Assembly (NCBI RefSeq): GCF_002968015.1
Contig: NZ_PUIP01000001.1
Coordinates: 620,001 to 684,000 of the forward strand
Length of the DNA stretch: 64,000 bases
Source: Massilia phosphatilytica
Lineage (GTDB): Bacteria; Pseudomonadota; Gammaproteobacteria; Burkholderiales; Burkholderiaceae_D
Reading direction: 5' to 3'
Shown: in pieces, positions 51,728 through 60,567 of the stretch
How positions within the stretch are numbered: the first letter of the stretch is position 1
Layout: every line of letters starts with the position of its first letter
Program-made: the position numbers and the translations under genes
Notes under the pieces: generated by a model
What the model was told of the DNA's origin: nothing
The model's input: only the letters and a program-made list of their open reading frames with translations
Database searches by the model: none

Positions 51728-53344
51728 CTAGTCCTGCTGGTAGCGCGCTTCCAGCAAATCGATCTGGCGCAGCAGCTTGCGCGCCGTCTCGTCCGAGATG
51801 TCCATGCGCCGCGCCAGGCGCAGCACCGTGTCGCGCTCGGCGTTCAGCGCGAGCAGCCGGTAGCTGCGTTCCGTGCGCTGGCGCGCCTGGGCGTCGCCGT
51901 TGCCAGCCGCCGCGTCGGTCGCGTTCAGGCGGTGCCGGTACAGCCGCAGCACGTGGGCGGCAGCCTCGTTGCCGTCCTCGCCGTCCGCCTTCTGCGCCCG
52001 TTCCAGCGCGGCGATGGCGGCGAGCGTGGCCGCGTGGCGCGCATCGTCCTCGTTGCACTTCGCTTCCGGCTCGGCCGGCATTTCCAGGCCGCGCAGCAGG
52101 GCGGGAAGCGCGGCGCTGGCGAGCAGCAGCGACATGACGATCACGCTGCTTGCGAGGAAGATCGCCAGGTGGCGCGCGGGGAACGGATCGCCGTTCGGCA
52201 GCGCGAGCGGCAGCGTCATCACGCCGGCCATCGTCAACGCGCCGCGCACGCCGGCCACCGACGTGGCCAGCATGACGCGCAGCCTGGGCTTGAAGACCTG
52301 GCGCCCGAGGCGCTTGCGGTTCAGGATCGTCAGCTGCAGCGAGATCCACACCCACGCGAAGCGCAGCAGCACGAGGCCCAGGCTGAACGCGAGGGCGCGG
52401 CTGGCCAGCCACCCCGGGTCGTACGGCGCGCCGCCGGCCGGGTGCAGGGCGCCGCTTACGATGTCCGGCAATTGCTCGCCCAGCAGCACGAACATCGTGC
52501 CGTTCAAGGTGAATTGCAGCGCATCCCAGATGACGTTGCGGCGGATGCGTGTGCCCGGCGTGGCGGCGCCCGACAGTTCCAGGTAGCTCATCGTGATACC
52601 GGCCGCCACGGCCGCCAGGATGCCGGACGCGTTCAGCCGCTCGGCCACGAGGTAGGCGCCGAACGGCGTCAGGAGGTTGATCAGCACGGCGACGCCATCC
52701 TCTTCGCCGAAGCGGCGCTGCAGGATGCCGTGCGCGCGTGTGATGGCGAACGTGATCGCGACGCCGGCCGCGATGCCCGCCAGCGCCACCCACAGGAACG
52801 TCAGGCCGGCCCGCGCCAGCGAGAAGTGCCCGGTCACGGCGGCGGCGACGGCGAAGCGGAAGCACACGAGGCCACTCGCATCGTTGAGCAAGCTCTCGCC
52901 CTCGACGATGTGCATGAGTCGCGGCGGCATCGGCACGCGCGCGGTGATGGACGACACGGCAACCGGGTCCGTCGGCGCCACGATGGCCGCCAGCGCGAAG
53001 GCGACCGCCAGCGGCATCGCCGGGATCATCCAGTGCAGCAGGTAGCCCGCGCCGACGACGGTGAACAGGACGAGGCCCAGCGCGAGTTCAAGGATCGTCG
53101 CCTTGTCGCGGAACAGGCCGATCTTGGGGATGCGCCAGCCGTCCACGAACAGCAGCGGGGGCAGGAACAGGAGGAAGAAGATGTCCGGCTCCAGCGCGAC
53201 GCCATGGCGGAAGACGCCCGAGATCACGGCGCCTGCCGCGATCTGGATCAGCGGCAGGGGCAGGGCGATGGGCAGCACGCGCGCCACGTAGCCGCTCGCG
53301 ATCACGGCGAGCAGCATCGCCAGGATGACTTCGACGGTCTCCAT
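51728..53344 (-). CDS. Na+/H+ antiporter, CPA1 family
   Basis: A 538-residue antiporter with about 12 membrane segments in the first 400 residues: LPPLLFVDGWRIPK, the ion-binding block FALAAIVAPTDPVAVSSI, GESLLNDASGLVCFRFA with the conserved ND, and GVRGALTMAGVMTLPL. A cytoplasmic tail of about 130 charged residues follows (ALERAQKADGEDGNEAA), as in NhaP/NhaG-like members. GAAGGAGGGAAGA precedes ATG 53344. It would exchange protons for sodium or potassium. Confidence 0.9.
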   Translation of the reverse strand: METVEVILAMLLAVIASGYVARVLPIALPLPLIQIAAGAVISGVFRHGVALEPDIFFLLFLPPLLFVDGWRIPKIGLFRDKATILELALGLVLFTVVGAGYLLHWMIPAMPLAVAFALAAIVAPTDPVAVSSITARVPMPPRLMHIVEGESLLNDASGLVCFRFAVAAAVTGHFSLARAGLTFLWVALAGIAAGVAITFAITRAHGILQRRFGEEDGVAVLINLLTPFGAYLVAERLNASGILAAVAAGITMSYLELSGAATPGTRIRRNVIWDALQFTLNGTMFVLLGEQLPDIVSGALHPAGGAPYDPGWLASRALAFSLGLVLLRFAWVWISLQLTILNRKRLGRQVFKPRLRVMLATSVAGVRGALTMAGVMTLPLALPNGDPFPARHLAIFLASSVIVMSLLLASAALPALLRGLEMPAEPEAKCNEDDARHAATLAAIAALERAQKADGEDGNEAAAHVLRLYRHRLNATDAAAGNGDAQARQRTERSYRLLALNAERDTVLRLARRMDISDETARKLLRQIDLLEARYQQD

Positions 53345-53435
53345 TCTTCCCTCCTTCGTCAGGGGGGATGATAGGCGATGTACCGGATGAGCGAGGTACG
53401 GTATGCTGGCGCGTATTGACATGCACGGAGGCGCC

Positions 53436-54416
53436 ATGACACGAACCGTACGCATGCTGCTGGCGGCTGCGCTGGCGGCGTTGTCCACCACCTGCGCGGC
53501 ACAGGTCTACCGGGTGGCCGAGATGAACGCGGGGCAGATCGGGTTGCTCGACCGCGCGCACACGGCCGTGATCCTGACCGGCGGCATCCTCGAGGAACAC
53601 GGCCCGCTGCTGCCGGCCGGCACGGACACCCTGATGAACGAATGGTGGACGCAGGCGCTGGCCGAGGCGATCGTCGCACGGCCCGGCTGGAAGGTGCTGC
53701 TGTTCCCGACCATTCCCCTCGGCGCGTCGGGCGCCAACGTGATCGGCGGCCGCCACGTGTTCCCCGGCTCGTACACGGTGCGGCCGGAAACCGAGCGGGC
53801 CGTCTACATGGACCTCGCGGGCGCGCTGGGCGAGCAGGGCTTCCGCTGGATTTTCGTCATGCACAACCACGGCTCGCCGCTGCACAACCTGATGCTCGAC
53901 CAGGCCGGCGACTTCTTCCGCGACACGTACCACGGCACGATGCTGAACCTGCCCGGACTGCTGCTCGGCGATACCGGCACAGCGAAGGGACGCGCGGCGG
54001 CCGTCGTGAAGGAGGAGGGCCGGTTCGAAGTCCACGCGGGGATGTCGGAGACGAGCCGCATCCTGTTCCTGCGCCCCGACCTGGTATCACCCGCTTATGC
54101 GACAGCGGCACCCAATACGGCGGACGCGCCGGGAGACGCGGCCCGCATCGCCCGCGCGCCCGGCTGGCAGGGCTATATCGGATCGCCGCGCCTCGCGACC
54201 AGCGCCTTCGGCGCGCGCGAGATGCGCGAGCGCGCGGACCTGTACAACCGCGCGGCGCTGGCGGTGCTGGACGGCGCCGATCCGGCGCAGTGGACGCGGT
54301 TGTCCGCCGTCGCGTTCAAGGATCCCGTCATCGACGGCATCGAGCAGGGCACGCGCGCGGAGGCGGACCGGATCGGGGATGCGCAGCGCGCCTGGCTGGC
54401 GCGCGGCGGAAAATAG
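53436..54416 (+). CDS. Exported creatininase-family protein
   Basis: A 326-residue protein with a signal peptide (MLLAAALAALSTTCAAQ), then a creatininase fold: VILTGGILEEHGPLLPAGTD (metal Glu, His, Asp), TIPLGASGANVIGG, FVMHNHGSPLHNLMLDQ and HAGMSETSRILFLRPDLV (metal Glu). The metal-site residues appear complete. Family members hydrolyse creatinine or formamide-type cyclic amides; an exported version suggests an extracytoplasmic substrate. Start 53436 has GGAGG 6 bp upstream; the frame continues 11 codons further up. Confidence 0.85.
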   Translation: MTRTVRMLLAAALAALSTTCAAQVYRVAEMNAGQIGLLDRAHTAVILTGGILEEHGPLLPAGTDTLMNEWWTQALAEAIVARPGWKVLLFPTIPLGASGANVIGGRHVFPGSYTVRPETERAVYMDLAGALGEQGFRWIFVMHNHGSPLHNLMLDQAGDFFRDTYHGTMLNLPGLLLGDTGTAKGRAAAVVKEEGRFEVHAGMSETSRILFLRPDLVSPAYATAAPNTADAPGDAARIARAPGWQGYIGSPRLATSAFGAREMRERADLYNRAALAVLDGADPAQWTRLSAVAFKDPVIDGIEQGTRAEADRIGDAQRAWLARGGK

Positions 54417-54419
54417 GCG

Positions 54420-56660
54420 TCAGCGCCGGATGTTGGCTTCGGCCGCGGCGGCCAGGATATCGGCCAGCTGCGTCGTATTCACCGGCTTGACGAGGTAGTG
54501 GTCGAACCCGGCCGCCATCGATGCCTCGCGGTCCTGCTGGCGGCCATATCCCGTCATCGCGATCAAGGTGGACCCGGCCGCCTGCGGCAGCATGCGCAGG
54601 CGCCGCGCCAGTTCGTTGCCGTCGAAGTCGGGCAGGCCGATGTCGAGCAGGCAGACTTCCGGCACGAAGGATTTCGCCAGTTCCAGCGCGTCCGTGGCGG
54701 AGTATGCGACTTCGACCCGGTGCCCGCCGGAACGCAGGAACAGCTGCAGCGTGTGCACGGCGTCGACATTGTCGTCCACGAGCAGGATGCGCAGCGGCAC
54801 GCCGCCGTCGTGGTGTTCTTCGCCGACGATGGGCGCCGGCGCCAGCACGACGTCCTGCGTGTAGCGGGGCAGGCGCACGCTGAATGTGGAACCCTTGCCG
54901 AGGCCCGGGCTGTACGCTTTCACCTCGCCGCCGTGCAGCTCGACGAGGCTCTTCACGAGGGCGAGGCCGAGACCGAGACCGCCCTGCGAACGGTCCGGCG
55001 TGCGCTCGGCCTGGGTGAACAGGTCGAACACCCGCTCGACGAGGGCGGGCTCCATGCCGATGCCGTCATCGGCCACCGTCAGGACGTAGTCGTTGCCGTC
55101 CGCATCGACGCGCAGGTGGATGGTGCCGCCTTCCGGCGTGTACTTGGTCGCGTTACCCAGCAGGTTCGCGCACACCTGCACGAGCCGCTTGTGGTCGCCC
55201 TTGACGTACGCCGGCGTGGGAGGAAGCTCGATCACGACGCGGTGGCGCCGCGCCGCGATCAGCGGGCGGATCTGCTCGGCCGCGTCGTCGACGACGCGCT
55301 TGAAGTCCAGTACCTGCGTCGACAGCGACACGAGGCCGCGCGTCACGCGCGACACGTCGAGCAGGTCGTCCACGAGGCTCGTCATGTGGTCGACCTGGCG
55401 CACGATGATGGAACAGGTCTGCGTGATCTGGGCGTTATCCGAGTGCAGGAGCTTGAGCAGGTGCGCGCCGGTGCTGATGGGCGCCAGCGGGTTCCTCAGC
55501 TCGTGCGCGAGCATCGCGAGGAACTCGTCCTTGCGCTGGTCGGCGGCGCGCAGTTCGCGTTCGGCCAGCGAGCGGGCCGTCTCTTTCTTTTGCAGCGCGG
55601 CCGCCATGCGGTCCAGGGCTTGCGCCAGGTTGCCGATCTCCTCGTGGCCGTAGGCGATGCCGGAACGGGCTTCCAGGTCGCCGGCCGCGATGCGCTCGGC
55701 GGTGCCCATCAGCTTGCGCACGCGCTGGACGATCAGGACGTCGCCGACGAGCCACGCTGCCAGCATGGCCAGCAGGGTCGTCGCGGCGAGGCCCAGCAGG
55801 GACATGATCTGGTCGTGGCGCGCGGCCGACAGGATGGTCTCGGTGGGGATGCCGATCGTGACCGTGTAGTCGGTCAGCGCGGGCGCGCCCACGCGCGCGA
55901 ACGTGTGCAGGCGCTCGATGCCGTCCTCGCCGCGGATCGTCACGGCGCGTTGGCCGGCCGTGTTCATCGCTTCCAGCGTCGGGGGCGACAGCCTGGTGCC
56001 GAAGAAGCGCTCGGGATCGGGCCGGCGCGAGATGATGGTGCCGCGCGCATCCGCCGTCGCGAGCACGGAGCCGGGCGGCAGGTTGATGTCGTTGATGAAC
56101 GTGTCGAGACCTTCCAGGTCCATCGCCGCGAACACGACGGCCAGGACTTTCCCGCCGCGGTCGATGACGGGGTAGGTGAGGTTGATCGTGTGCTTCTTGA
56201 TGACGCGGCCGAACACGTAGTCGCCGGCGATGAACCTGCGTTCCGAGATGGCGCGGCGGAAGTGGCTGCGGTCGCCCAGGTTGACGGGGTGGAGCAGGGG
56301 CACGGCGCTGCACGTGACGTCGCCGTTGAGCTGGATGAGGCCGAAGTTGACGAAGCCCTCGTTGCGGTCGAGGACGTCGGAAAGCAGCGACGTGCATTTC
56401 GCCGTATCGCCCATCAGGTCCGGGACGCTGGCCAGGTCGACGAGGATCTGGCGCGCACCCTCGATCGACTGGGCCTCGTTGGCGGCCGCCATGCCCGTCA
56501 GGCGGCGCAGGTTTTCTTCCGATGCCTTGATGGCATGTTCACGTTCGCGGACCCCGGACAGGATCGTCATCACCGCCAGCGGCGTGATCGCCAGCGCCAC
56601 CAGCAACATGAGCCGGCTGCGCAGGCTGTTCAGCCGGAAGCGGCTCAAGCCAGATGTCAT
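54420..56660 (-). CDS. Hybrid sensor histidine kinase with Cache sensor and receiver
   Basis: A 746-residue membrane kinase. Order: helix LMLLVALAITPLAVMTIL (residues 17-34), periplasmic double-Cache-like sensor (FVNFGLIQLNGDVTCSAVPL, then LTYPVIDRGGKVLAVVFAAM), second helix near 285-305 (LLGLAATTLLAMLAAWLVG), HAMP, HisKA with FLAMLAHELRNPLAPI, HATPase with VADDGIGMEPAL and GGLGLGLAL, and receiver with CLLDIGLPDFDGNEL. The ATG is 5 bp after the aminotransferase-like gene's stop, so both are one transcript. It resembles the kinase at 29666 in layout. Its sensor ligand is unknown. Confidence 0.9.
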   Translation of the reverse strand: MTSGLSRFRLNSLRSRLMLLVALAITPLAVMTILSGVREREHAIKASEENLRRLTGMAAANEAQSIEGARQILVDLASVPDLMGDTAKCTSLLSDVLDRNEGFVNFGLIQLNGDVTCSAVPLLHPVNLGDRSHFRRAISERRFIAGDYVFGRVIKKHTINLTYPVIDRGGKVLAVVFAAMDLEGLDTFINDINLPPGSVLATADARGTIISRRPDPERFFGTRLSPPTLEAMNTAGQRAVTIRGEDGIERLHTFARVGAPALTDYTVTIGIPTETILSAARHDQIMSLLGLAATTLLAMLAAWLVGDVLIVQRVRKLMGTAERIAAGDLEARSGIAYGHEEIGNLAQALDRMAAALQKKETARSLAERELRAADQRKDEFLAMLAHELRNPLAPISTGAHLLKLLHSDNAQITQTCSIIVRQVDHMTSLVDDLLDVSRVTRGLVSLSTQVLDFKRVVDDAAEQIRPLIAARRHRVVIELPPTPAYVKGDHKRLVQVCANLLGNATKYTPEGGTIHLRVDADGNDYVLTVADDGIGMEPALVERVFDLFTQAERTPDRSQGGLGLGLALVKSLVELHGGEVKAYSPGLGKGSTFSVRLPRYTQDVVLAPAPIVGEEHHDGGVPLRILLVDDNVDAVHTLQLFLRSGGHRVEVAYSATDALELAKSFVPEVCLLDIGLPDFDGNELARRLRMLPQAAGSTLIAMTGYGRQQDREASMAAGFDHYLVKPVNTTQLADILAAAAEANIRR

Positions 56661-56665
56661 CTTGT

Positions 56666-57835
56666 CTATCTTCTATCTGCCACCTGGTCGGCAGCAAATG
56701 CATCACCAAATTCGATTATCCTGCGGATGCCTTCGCGCAAGGTCGCCACATCGTCCGAAATATAGCCGAGTCGGATGTAACCGGGCACGCCCAGCGCCTC
56801 GCCAGGCATGACGGCCACCCGCTTTTCCTCGAGCAGTGCTTCGGCAAAGCCGACCGTGTCCAGCGTCAGGCTGCGCACGTCTCCCCACAGGTACGGACCG
56901 GAGGCCGGCGCGTGCATGACGATCCAGGGGACCTCGGCAAACAACCGCACCGCCAGGTCGCGCCGTTCACGGTAGTCCGCCATCATCGCGCGCGGCGCAC
57001 CGGTCGCGAAGGCGACATCGGCAGCCACTTGCGACAAATGCGGCGCGGCCGCCGTGATGGGGCCTTGCAGCGTCTGCATCGCGTTGACCACTTCGGCGGG
57101 CGCCAGCGCGAAGCCGACCCGCCAGCCCATCATGGCGTAGCTTTGCGAGGCCGAAAACAGCGTCACCACGCCGATATTCCGCCAGTCACACAAAGCCGCC
57201 AGGCTGGTGTGTCCGCCATCGAAGATCAGGTGTTCGTAGCTTTCGTCGACGATCACCCTGGCCCCGATGCGCTCCACCCATGCACGAAGGTGTTCCAGTT
57301 CCCGGCGAGTGTACACCTTGCCGGTGGGATTGTGCGGGTTATTGATGATGACGATGTCCGGTTTGCCGAAGCCATCCAGCAGCGCCGGCGTGATTTCCTC
57401 AGGGAGATCGACCAGGATAGGGCGCAGGCCCAATAGTTGTGACGTAGCAACGTACGCGGGCCAGTGGGGCTTGAACACGAGGACGGTGTCGTACGGATCG
57501 CTCAGGACGTAAAGCGCTTCGTACAACCCCTGCTTGGCGCCATTGGTGACGATGATCTCGTCGGCCCGTGCCTCGATGCCATTTTCCTTGCTCAGTTTCG
57601 CCGCCAGTCGGTTACGGACGTCCAGCGCGCCGACCACGCTCGTGTAGGGCATGATCCGTTCGCGTTCGATGGCCGCCGCCACCGCGTCCAGCACGGGCCG
57701 CGGCGCGGGGAAGTGCGAGATGGCGATCGAGAAGTCGATGACGGACTGGCCCTCGCTGCGCAGCGTTTCCACGCGCCCGTGCATGGCGGTGGTGGCCAGG
57801 GGACGGGATGAAGCAATCCGGGCAGAAATTTTCAT
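56666..57835 (-). CDS. Class I/II aminotransferase-fold protein lacking the PLP lysine
   Basis: A 389-residue member of the fold-type I aminotransferases: IMPYTSVVGALDVRNRLAAK, NGAKQGLYEAL, NNPHNPTGKVYT, RVIVDESYEHLIFDGG (Asp and Tyr for the PLP ring), and a C-terminal GYIRLGYIS Arg. At the Schiff-base site where SKxYAMxGWR is expected it reads SASQSYAMMGWRVGF: Gln231 (CAA, 57143-57145) replaces Lys. Ordinary transamination should not be possible. It heads an operon with the sensor kinase at 54420, so a binding or regulatory role is one option. Start ATG 57835 follows AAGAGAAC. Confidence 0.88.
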   Translation of the reverse strand: MKISARIASSRPLATTAMHGRVETLRSEGQSVIDFSIAISHFPAPRPVLDAVAAAIERERIMPYTSVVGALDVRNRLAAKLSKENGIEARADEIIVTNGAKQGLYEALYVLSDPYDTVLVFKPHWPAYVATSQLLGLRPILVDLPEEITPALLDGFGKPDIVIINNPHNPTGKVYTRRELEHLRAWVERIGARVIVDESYEHLIFDGGHTSLAALCDWRNIGVVTLFSASQSYAMMGWRVGFALAPAEVVNAMQTLQGPITAAAPHLSQVAADVAFATGAPRAMMADYRERRDLAVRLFAEVPWIVMHAPASGPYLWGDVRSLTLDTVGFAEALLEEKRVAVMPGEALGVPGYIRLGYISDDVATLREGIRRIIEFGDAFAADQVADRR

Positions 57836-58035
57836 TTGTTGTTCTCTTGGGATGATGTTATTGAAAATGCCATGACGCACGGTGCTACGGCAGAGTGTTG
57901 CCTGATTGTACTAAAATGGCGAAAGGATGCCGCACGCGTGGAAAATAGCGCAAGGGAAATGTCTGGAGGGGCGAGCGCCGTGCGTTGCGGGATTCTGGTA
58001 CGGTGATTGCAAGTGAAACCATGCGGGAGGACACC

Positions 58036-58395
58036 ATGCAGCAACCCATCGTACGCACCTTCAAGCACGTGACGGTCGCCGAGCAGGCGCGCGCCGAACT
58101 GCTGGCCGCGGGCATCGCGGCCGACGACGTCGCGATCGACGTCCGCATCGACGAGACCGGCCCTGTGCAGGGCAATTTCACGGTAGGCGATTCGCCCGCG
58201 GTGACGGGCAAGACGGCTTACTCGCACACGTACGCCCCGGTGGCGCAGGACGACGTGCGTGACTGCCAGGTCACGGTGAATGCGGCCGACGCCGCGCTGG
58301 CCGAGCGGGCCGCCGCGATCCTCGACCGGCACGGCGGGCACGATCCGGACCCGGCCCACGCCGCCGCCATCGCCGCCCGCGCCACGCGCCATTGA
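58036..58395 (+). CDS. Small cytoplasmic protein of unknown function
   Basis: A 119-residue protein: VRTFKHVTVAEQARAELLAA at the start, then DVAIDVRIDETGPVQGNFTV and VNAADAALAERAAAILDRHG. The alternating beta/alpha text resembles the general-stress flavour of YflT-like or DUF1269-like small proteins, where an N-terminal strand-helix repeats, but I cannot assign a family. GGGAGG stands 7 bp before ATG 58036. The nicotinamidase gene follows 28 bp later, with its own AGGAG. Confidence 0.6.
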   Translation: MQQPIVRTFKHVTVAEQARAELLAAGIAADDVAIDVRIDETGPVQGNFTVGDSPAVTGKTAYSHTYAPVAQDDVRDCQVTVNAADAALAERAAAILDRHGGHDPDPAHAAAIAARATRH

Positions 58396-58423
58396 GTTTG
58401 CGCGACACTTCCAGGAGATACCA

Positions 58424-59029
58424 ATGAGTGCGATCCACCTCGACAAGACTGACGCCCTGCTCGTGATCGACATGCAGGTCGACTTCCTGCCCGGCGGCGC
58501 GCTCGGGGTGGCGGGCGGCCATGAAGTGGTCGCGCCCATCAACCACCTGATCGAGCTGTACCGCGCGCAAGGCCTGCCCATCTTCGCGTCGCGCGACTGG
58601 CACCCGCAGGACCATTGCTCGTTCGCGGCACAGGGCGGACCGTGGCCGCCGCACTGCGTGGCCGATACGCCGGGCGCCGCGTTCGCGGCCGAACTGGCGC
58701 TGCCGGACGATGCCATCGTGATCTCGAAGGCCGACACGGCCGCCGTCGATGCCTACTCCGCGTTCGGCGGCACGGACCTCGCGGCACAGTTGCGCGCGCA
58801 GGGCGTCGAGCGCGTGACGGTGGTCGGCCTGGCCACCGATTACTGCGTGCTGAATACCGTCACGGATGCGCTGGAAGAAGGTTTTACGACGCTGATCGTG
58901 CCGGAAGCCATGCGCGCCGTCGACGTGCAGCCGGGCGACGGCCGCCGCGCCCTCGACCGCATGGTCGCGCGCGGCGCCGTGCCGGTGCGGCTGGGCGAGT
59001 TCGGGATGGTGGCGTTGTCGGTGGCTTGA
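58424..59029 (+). CDS. pncA: Nicotinamidase
   Basis: A 201-residue enzyme converting nicotinamide to nicotinate. The catalytic triad is visible: Asp16 in LLVIDMQVDFLPGGAL, Lys102 in VISKADTA, and Cys141 in LATDYCVLNT. The metal-binding part is ASRDWHPQDHCSFA. Both length and motifs fit E. coli PncA (213 aa). Its product feeds pncB, also in this window (26301). Ribosome site AGGAG lies 8 bp before the ATG. Confidence 0.95.
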   Translation: MSAIHLDKTDALLVIDMQVDFLPGGALGVAGGHEVVAPINHLIELYRAQGLPIFASRDWHPQDHCSFAAQGGPWPPHCVADTPGAAFAAELALPDDAIVISKADTAAVDAYSAFGGTDLAAQLRAQGVERVTVVGLATDYCVLNTVTDALEEGFTTLIVPEAMRAVDVQPGDGRRALDRMVARGAVPVRLGEFGMVALSVA

Positions 59030-59057
59030 GCGCGCCGGGGCCGATGCGGGTGCCGCT

Positions 59058-60563
59058 TTACGCGGCGCGCAACAGCACGAGGTGCCCGTCGACGCCGCGG
59101 CCGTGATCCTGGCGCAGCACCGCGCTCTCGGTGACGACGACGTCGAACCCGGCCGCCTGGGCGGTCGGCCGGACATAGGCGAGCGCATGCGCGAACCGGT
59201 TCGACGGCTGGATCGCGAAACCATGATCGTCATCGCCCCCCGCCTCGCACGAGAACGCGAACAGGCCACCCGCGCGCAGCGCCTGGCGCACCCGTGCGAA
59301 CAGCGGCGCCAGGTCGCCGATGTACACGAGGACATCGGCCGCGACGGCGAGGTCGCACGACGCCGGGCGTTCCGCCAGCCATGCCACGATGTCGGCACAC
59401 ACCAGGTCGTCGTACAGGTCCAGTTCCGCCGCCTTGTCCAGCATGCGCTGCGACAGGTCGATACCGGTGACGTGCCGGGCCAGCGGCCGCAGGAAGGGCG
59501 CGCACAGTCCCGTGCCGCAGCCGAGGTCCAGCGCCGCTTCCACCGAAGGCGCGGCCAGGTGCGGACGGAGCAGGCTATCCAGCAGCGCCGGCGTGCGGTA
59601 GCCGAGGACGTCGACGAGGTGGCGGTCGAAACGGCCCGCGTACTGGTCGAACAGGTGTTTGACGTAGTCGGCCGGCGCCGTCGCCGGCTGGTCCGCCTCG
59701 CCCAGCGCCGCCAGTGAAAAGCGGATGTCGTCGGCATCCGCACCCAGGTCGAGCGCGCGCCGGTACGAGGCCACGGCCGCGTCGCGCTGCCCCAGCGCGC
59801 GCAGCGTGTTGGCGCGATAGTGCTCGGCCAGCGCATAGGCGGGCCGCAGCGCCAGCGCCTGTTCGTAGCAGTGCAGGGCGCCGGCGAGGTCGCCCGATTT
59901 CTTGAGTGCCGTGCCGCGCGCGCACCAGGTGTCCGCGGCCTGCGGGGCCAGCGCGAGCGCGCGGTCGTAGGCATCGATGCCGTCCGCGTGGCGGTCCAGC
60001 GCCTGCAGCGCATGGCCCAGCGCGACGAAGGCGTCCGCATACGCGGGCCGGGCGGCGAGGGCCTGTTCGGCGCTCGCGACGGCATCGGCATGGCGGCCCA
60101 GTTCGTGCAGCGCGATGGCGCGGTGGCACCAGGCATCGGCCAGCGCCGGGTTGATGCCGAGGGCGCGCTCGTAGCTGTCCAGCGCTTGCGCGAGGCGGCC
60201 GAGCCGGCGCAGCGTATTGCCGCGGTTGTCCCATGCGAGCGCATAGGCCGGATCGAGGCGCAGCGCCGCTTCGTAGCTGGCCAGGGCGGCATCGACCCGG
60301 CCGAGGTCCTGCAGCGCGGCGCCCAGGTTGCAATGGGCCCGCGCCTGCTGCGGGTCGACCCGCAGCGCCTCTTCGATCAATTCGACCGCGCGTCCGGCAT
60401 GGCCGTGCTGGCGCTCGATCACGCCCAGCAGGTGCAGCGCGTCGAACTGGCGCGGGTCGAGGTCCAGCACGCGCCGGTACAGGGCCTGCGCCGCGTCGAG
60501 GCGGCCCTGCTGGTGCAGCCTGACGGCCTGGCCCAGCAGGTCGGACGTGTTTTCCACTGCCAC
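59058..60563 (-). CDS. TPR-repeat protein fused to a SAM-dependent methyltransferase
   Basis: A 501-residue protein. Residues about 8-265 are some seven tetratricopeptide repeats ([24 protein letters not shown]-like spacers, [20 protein letters not shown] and so on), and about 290-500 form a class I methyltransferase with [18 protein letters not shown] and [15 protein letters not shown]. Such fusions are thought to methylate proteins or sugars held by the repeats; substrate unknown. It starts 4 bp after the molybdenum hydroxylase large subunit and is likely cotranscribed. Confidence 0.88.
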   Translation of the reverse strand: MAVENTSDLLGQAVRLHQQGRLDAAQALYRRVLDLDPRQFDALHLLGVIERQHGHAGRAVELIEEALRVDPQQARAHCNLGAALQDLGRVDAALASYEAALRLDPAYALAWDNRGNTLRRLGRLAQALDSYERALGINPALADAWCHRAIALHELGRHADAVASAEQALAARPAYADAFVALGHALQALDRHADGIDAYDRALALAPQAADTWCARGTALKKSGDLAGALHCYEQALALRPAYALAEHYRANTLRALGQRDAAVASYRRALDLGADADDIRFSLAALGEADQPATAPADYVKHLFDQYAGRFDRHLVDVLGYRTPALLDSLLRPHLAAPSVEAALDLGCGTGLCAPFLRPLARHVTGIDLSQRMLDKAAELDLYDDLVCADIVAWLAERPASCDLAVAADVLVYIGDLAPLFARVRQALRAGGLFAFSCEAGGDDDHGFAIQPSNRFAHALAYVRPTAQAAGFDVVVTESAVLRQDHGRGVDGHLVLLRAA

Positions 60564-60567
60564 CCGT

